Shown here one piece after another: positions 61,462 through 64,000 of a stretch of DNA of 64,000 bases. The notes below the pieces were generated by a model that did no database searches, had not been told where the DNA came from, and saw nothing but the letters and a program-made list of their open reading frames with translations. The position numbers and the translations under genes are program-made. The stretch comes from Tianweitania populi (GTDB lineage: Bacteria > Pseudomonadota > Alphaproteobacteria > Rhizobiales > Rhizobiaceae): assembly GCF_014652875.1 (NCBI RefSeq), contig NZ_BMZQ01000003.1, forward strand, positions 124,001 through 188,000, in the 5' to 3' direction. The stretch's first letter is position 1. Each line of letters begins with the position of its first letter.

Positions 61462-63942
61462 GTGATACCTAGACGTGATCCTTTCATCGGGCGTGCTGCG
61501 GTACTGCAGGAGCTCGATGCATTGATGCAGTCTTCGGCTTTCGTCTCGGTCATAGGCCCCGGCGGCGTCGGCAAGACGCGTTTGGTTCTGGAATGGCTTG
61601 CCGCAAACGAACGAAACGACGGCAGGCGCATCGCCTTTGTTCGGCTCGATGGGCTGTCAGATGCCTCAGCCGTGCTCGGAGCCGTGGCGGCTGAAGTGGG
61701 AATGCCGCAGACGGGCGGACGGCCGTATCTCGAGGCGATCGTGCAATGGCTACGCGACACCGAGCTGCTGCTGGTGCTCGACAACTGCGAGCATGTCGTC
61801 GATAAGGTCGCCGCCTTGGTAGACGCACTTGGGACGGGTACCCGGAAGGTTTCTGTTCTGACGACTAGCCGCGTTCCACTGAGCCTGGTCGGCGAAAAGC
61901 AGTTGCGGCTGGGGGCACTCGACGAACAAGCCGCCATCGACCTATTCGTCAAGAGGGCTAGCGATCGAGCACCGAACCTCCTCATGGCAGGCGAGGCACT
62001 TGGCGCGGTGCAGGCGATCTGCCGGGCAGTGGACGGCCTCCCGCTGGCTGTTGAGCTCGCTGCTGGTTGGACCGATGTTCTTCCAGTAAACGAGATTGCC
62101 TTGCAGCTATCGCAGGGTTTCGAACTCCTGCAGCGGCGCGGTTCCATACCAACGCGGCATGACACTCTCGACGACACCATCCGTTGGAGTCACGCCCTTT
62201 TAACGGCCAAAGCACGGCTTCTGCTTCGCCGGCTTTCCGCATTTCAAGCAAGCTTCTCGCTAGAGGCCGTGGCGCCTGTGTGCGCCTATGAAGGACTGAC
62301 TCAGGCGGACGTTCTGCCCTCGCTACGCGAGTTGGTGGAACACTCGCTGGTTCAGTTCGATATGAGTACCGCACGTTATCGGCTTCTTCACATGGTGCGC
62401 TTGTTCGCGGCAAAACTGGCGCAGGAAGCAGGCGAATTGGGTGCCATGCGTCTCACTCATGCGATGCACTTCTCGGCGCTGGCGCACCGGGCACGAGCCG
62501 TCAACTTCGTGCCTGAAGATACCTGGCTTCCAGAGCTTCAGGGAGAGGTCGACAATCTGCATGAAGCGCTGCGCACCCTCCTGTACGAAGGGCGGGCCGT
62601 CGAAGCTCTGGGGACCGCGGTTGCCCTGACGATGTTCTGGTGGACAGCTAGTCGGCATCGCGAGGGCATCGGCTGGTTGCGTGCTGCGCTCGACCAGGCC
62701 AGCGAGGCGCCTGTCATCCTGCAGGCAGCAACTCAGTTCAGTCTCGGCTTTCTTGAAGCGCACGACACGGGTGACTGGCTGAATGCTGCGGTGGAGCTGG
62801 ATCGCGGACTGGCGCTTCTGGAAGACCTGGACGAGCCCGGCGCCGATCTTCTGCGTGGCTATCACCTCTGTCTTCGCGGTGAATGTGACATCATTGCGGG
62901 CAGCAAAGACGCCGGATTGAGGCGTGCCATCGAAGGGGCGGAACTGATCGCACGCTACCCTGAGGATCGATGGGGTCAAGGCTTCGCAGCATGGAACGTT
63001 GGCTTTGGCCATGAGCGTCTGGAAGAGTGGGAGAAAGCGGCTAGCCGATACGAGAAGGTCATCGCTTCGCAGCATGACGGCAGCCTTGTGGTGCGGATGA
63101 TTGGCGATCAGAGCCTTGCGGGCGTTCTGGAGCGCACAGGTAGGGCAGGAGAGGCTCTGCAACTCTATGACGAAGCACTGGCGCTGTGCCGACGTCTTGG
63201 CCTTCAGCGCCTCGGCGATGTGCATGGTTCGCACGCGCGTCTGCTTGCCGATTGCGCTCGGGTCAGGCTGGTGGCGGGAGAGGACACGGACGGGGCAAAA
63301 GCCCTAGCCCTTGAAGCCCAGGCTCTGGCCGTACGCCTTCAAGATGGCGCGGCCTGGGAGATCGCTGGATGCGTTCTGCAGCGACTGGCTGCGCCTACGC
63401 CGCATGTCGGCGTATTCCGGCAGCGCGATGCTGTCTGGATCATCCAGTTCGATGAACATGAGGCCATACTGCCTGACAGCAAGGGACTACGGCAGATCCG
63501 GCATCTTCTCCAGTCTCCAGGGATTGAGATCTTCGCGGGGAAACTCGCAGCAGTAGCCGATGGGGAGCCACGTGAGATCGGCCGTGGTGATCCGGTGTTG
63601 GATGCGCAGGCGGTTACCGCTTACCGCAAGCGATTACGGCTCCTCGAACGGGCACTGGCTATGGACGAGGACGCGTTGGACGCTGATCGGCGTGCAAGCG
63701 TTCTTCGCGAGCATGAGCTTGTCTCGCAGGAACTGGCGAAGAGCTCTGGCTTGGGCGGGCGGGCCAGACGTCTTGGCTCTCCGCAGGAACGGATGCGGGT
63801 GAATGTCACCCGGACCCTACGCGCCGCCGTTGCGCAAGTCGAAGCTGTTTGCCCCGCGCTTGGACAGCATCTGGCGCTGTCCATCAGGACGGGCAGCTTC
63901 TGCCGTTATCAGCCTCCGGTCTCGATGGACTGGAAGTTTTAA
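61462..63942 (+). CDS. STAND-type NTPase with TPR-like repeats
   Basis: An 826-residue protein from a GTG at 61462. The NB-ARC-like ATPase has Walker A GPGGVGKT (32-39), Walker B LLLVLD (102-107), the LTTSRVPL sensor and the GLPLAVELAAG motif. A winged-helix segment and TPR-like helical repeats follow (about 350-640; AASRYEKVIASQ, GEALQLYDEALALCRRLG). The C-terminal domain (NVTRTLRAAVAQVEAVCPAL, then LSIRTGSFCRYQP) is found in AfsR/LuxR-like signal ATPases. No N-terminal OmpR-type or C-terminal LuxR HTH is present, so its output is unknown. Confidence 0.82.
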   Translation: MIPRRDPFIGRAAVLQELDALMQSSAFVSVIGPGGVGKTRLVLEWLAANERNDGRRIAFVRLDGLSDASAVLGAVAAEVGMPQTGGRPYLEAIVQWLRDTELLLVLDNCEHVVDKVAALVDALGTGTRKVSVLTTSRVPLSLVGEKQLRLGALDEQAAIDLFVKRASDRAPNLLMAGEALGAVQAICRAVDGLPLAVELAAGWTDVLPVNEIALQLSQGFELLQRRGSIPTRHDTLDDTIRWSHALLTAKARLLLRRLSAFQASFSLEAVAPVCAYEGLTQADVLPSLRELVEHSLVQFDMSTARYRLLHMVRLFAAKLAQEAGELGAMRLTHAMHFSALAHRARAVNFVPEDTWLPELQGEVDNLHEALRTLLYEGRAVEALGTAVALTMFWWTASRHREGIGWLRAALDQASEAPVILQAATQFSLGFLEAHDTGDWLNAAVELDRGLALLEDLDEPGADLLRGYHLCLRGECDIIAGSKDAGLRRAIEGAELIARYPEDRWGQGFAAWNVGFGHERLEEWEKAASRYEKVIASQHDGSLVVRMIGDQSLAGVLERTGRAGEALQLYDEALALCRRLGLQRLGDVHGSHARLLADCARVRLVAGEDTDGAKALALEAQALAVRLQDGAAWEIAGCVLQRLAAPTPHVGVFRQRDAVWIIQFDEHEAILPDSKGLRQIRHLLQSPGIEIFAGKLAAVADGEPREIGRGDPVLDAQAVTAYRKRLRLLERALAMDEDALDADRRASVLREHELVSQELAKSSGLGGRARRLGSPQERMRVNVTRTLRAAVAQVEAVCPALGQHLALSIRTGSFCRYQPPVSMDWKF

Positions 63943-64000
63943 GTGCCTAACTTCACGTGATAGCGGGTGGAGTTGCGAGCAGGCTCTCTTTCGTGTCGGT

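Noticed and set aside
62323-63234. A 303-codon minus-strand frame within the STAND gene
   Set aside because: Antisense shadow; no motif and the plus strand is well conserved in style.
1-64000. tRNA, rRNA or tmRNA genes and attachment sites for an integrative element
   Set aside because: I looked for conserved tRNA arms, CCA ends and direct repeats near the transfer and decay regions and saw none that I could support by eye; a tRNAscan-type search would be decisive.

Overview
The window looks like part of a repABC plasmid (or second replicon) from an alphaproteobacterium of the order Hyphomicrobiales (Rhizobium/Agrobacterium/Mesorhizobium-type). The evidence is a complete repABC cassette with two perfect repABC-type parS palindromes, a Ti-plasmid-style transfer region (TraA relaxase divergent from TraG), an alphaproteobacterial SOS box (GTTC-N7-GTTC), a Ros/MucR regulator and DUF736/ArdC accessory genes. 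No rRNA, tRNA or CRISPR array was seen.

Layout. 0-12.5 kb: sulfur and thiamine metabolism. A thioredoxin-like exported protein is divergent from a YeeE/YedE sulfur-compound permease. A TPP riboswitch leads a thiX-thiY-thiM-thiE-thiD operon that has no ThiZ ATPase. An ArsR regulator is divergent from a sulfonate-type operon (SBP, SsuD-like monooxygenase, SsuC, SsuB, second SBP). 12.7-14.4 kb: a HipA/HipB toxin-antitoxin pair in reversed gene order. 14.6-22.1 kb: a decayed mobile region, with a VirD4 stump cut at the end of a dead IS3-family (IS2-group) element, ParB and thermonuclease pseudogenes, DUF736, a VbhA-like antitoxin with a Fic toxin, and ArdC. 22.1-26.9 kb: repABC with parS sites, a candidate ctRNA and the probable oriV inside repC. 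27-36.6 kb: mixed accessory genes (DUF4139 protein, PIN/Phd toxin-antitoxin, zinc-less MucR, SOS-controlled umuDC, several pseudogenes, small unknown proteins). 37-45 kb: an island with a more GC-rich coding style (AraC regulator, EamA exporter, nitrilase, DUF1349, methyltransferase, TrxB-like reductase with Rrf2 regulator, SnoaL-like protein, truncated flavin monooxygenase). 45-55 kb: an AbiEii-type toxin with a small partner, then the mobilisation region (TraG, TraD-like protein, NYN-domain protein, oriT, TraA, DUF6118). 55.5-64 kb: a 1910-residue ORF joining a GT4 glycosyltransferase to a glycine-rich autotransporter, and a STAND ATPase.

How it fits together. RepABC replicates and partitions the element, and four or five toxin-antitoxin type modules would add to its stability. 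oriT/TraA/TraG give mobilisation, but no mating-pair-formation (VirB or Trb) genes are visible here; the VirD4 stump suggests that a second, VirB-type system was lost by IS-associated deletion. The metabolic cargo supplies thiamine from salvaged precursors and sulfur from organosulfonates. The most unusual object is the glycosyltransferase-autotransporter fusion. If it is one protein, a cytosolic sugar-transfer domain sits in cis with a surface passenger; if it is not, an internal start or an ancestral deletion has to explain it.
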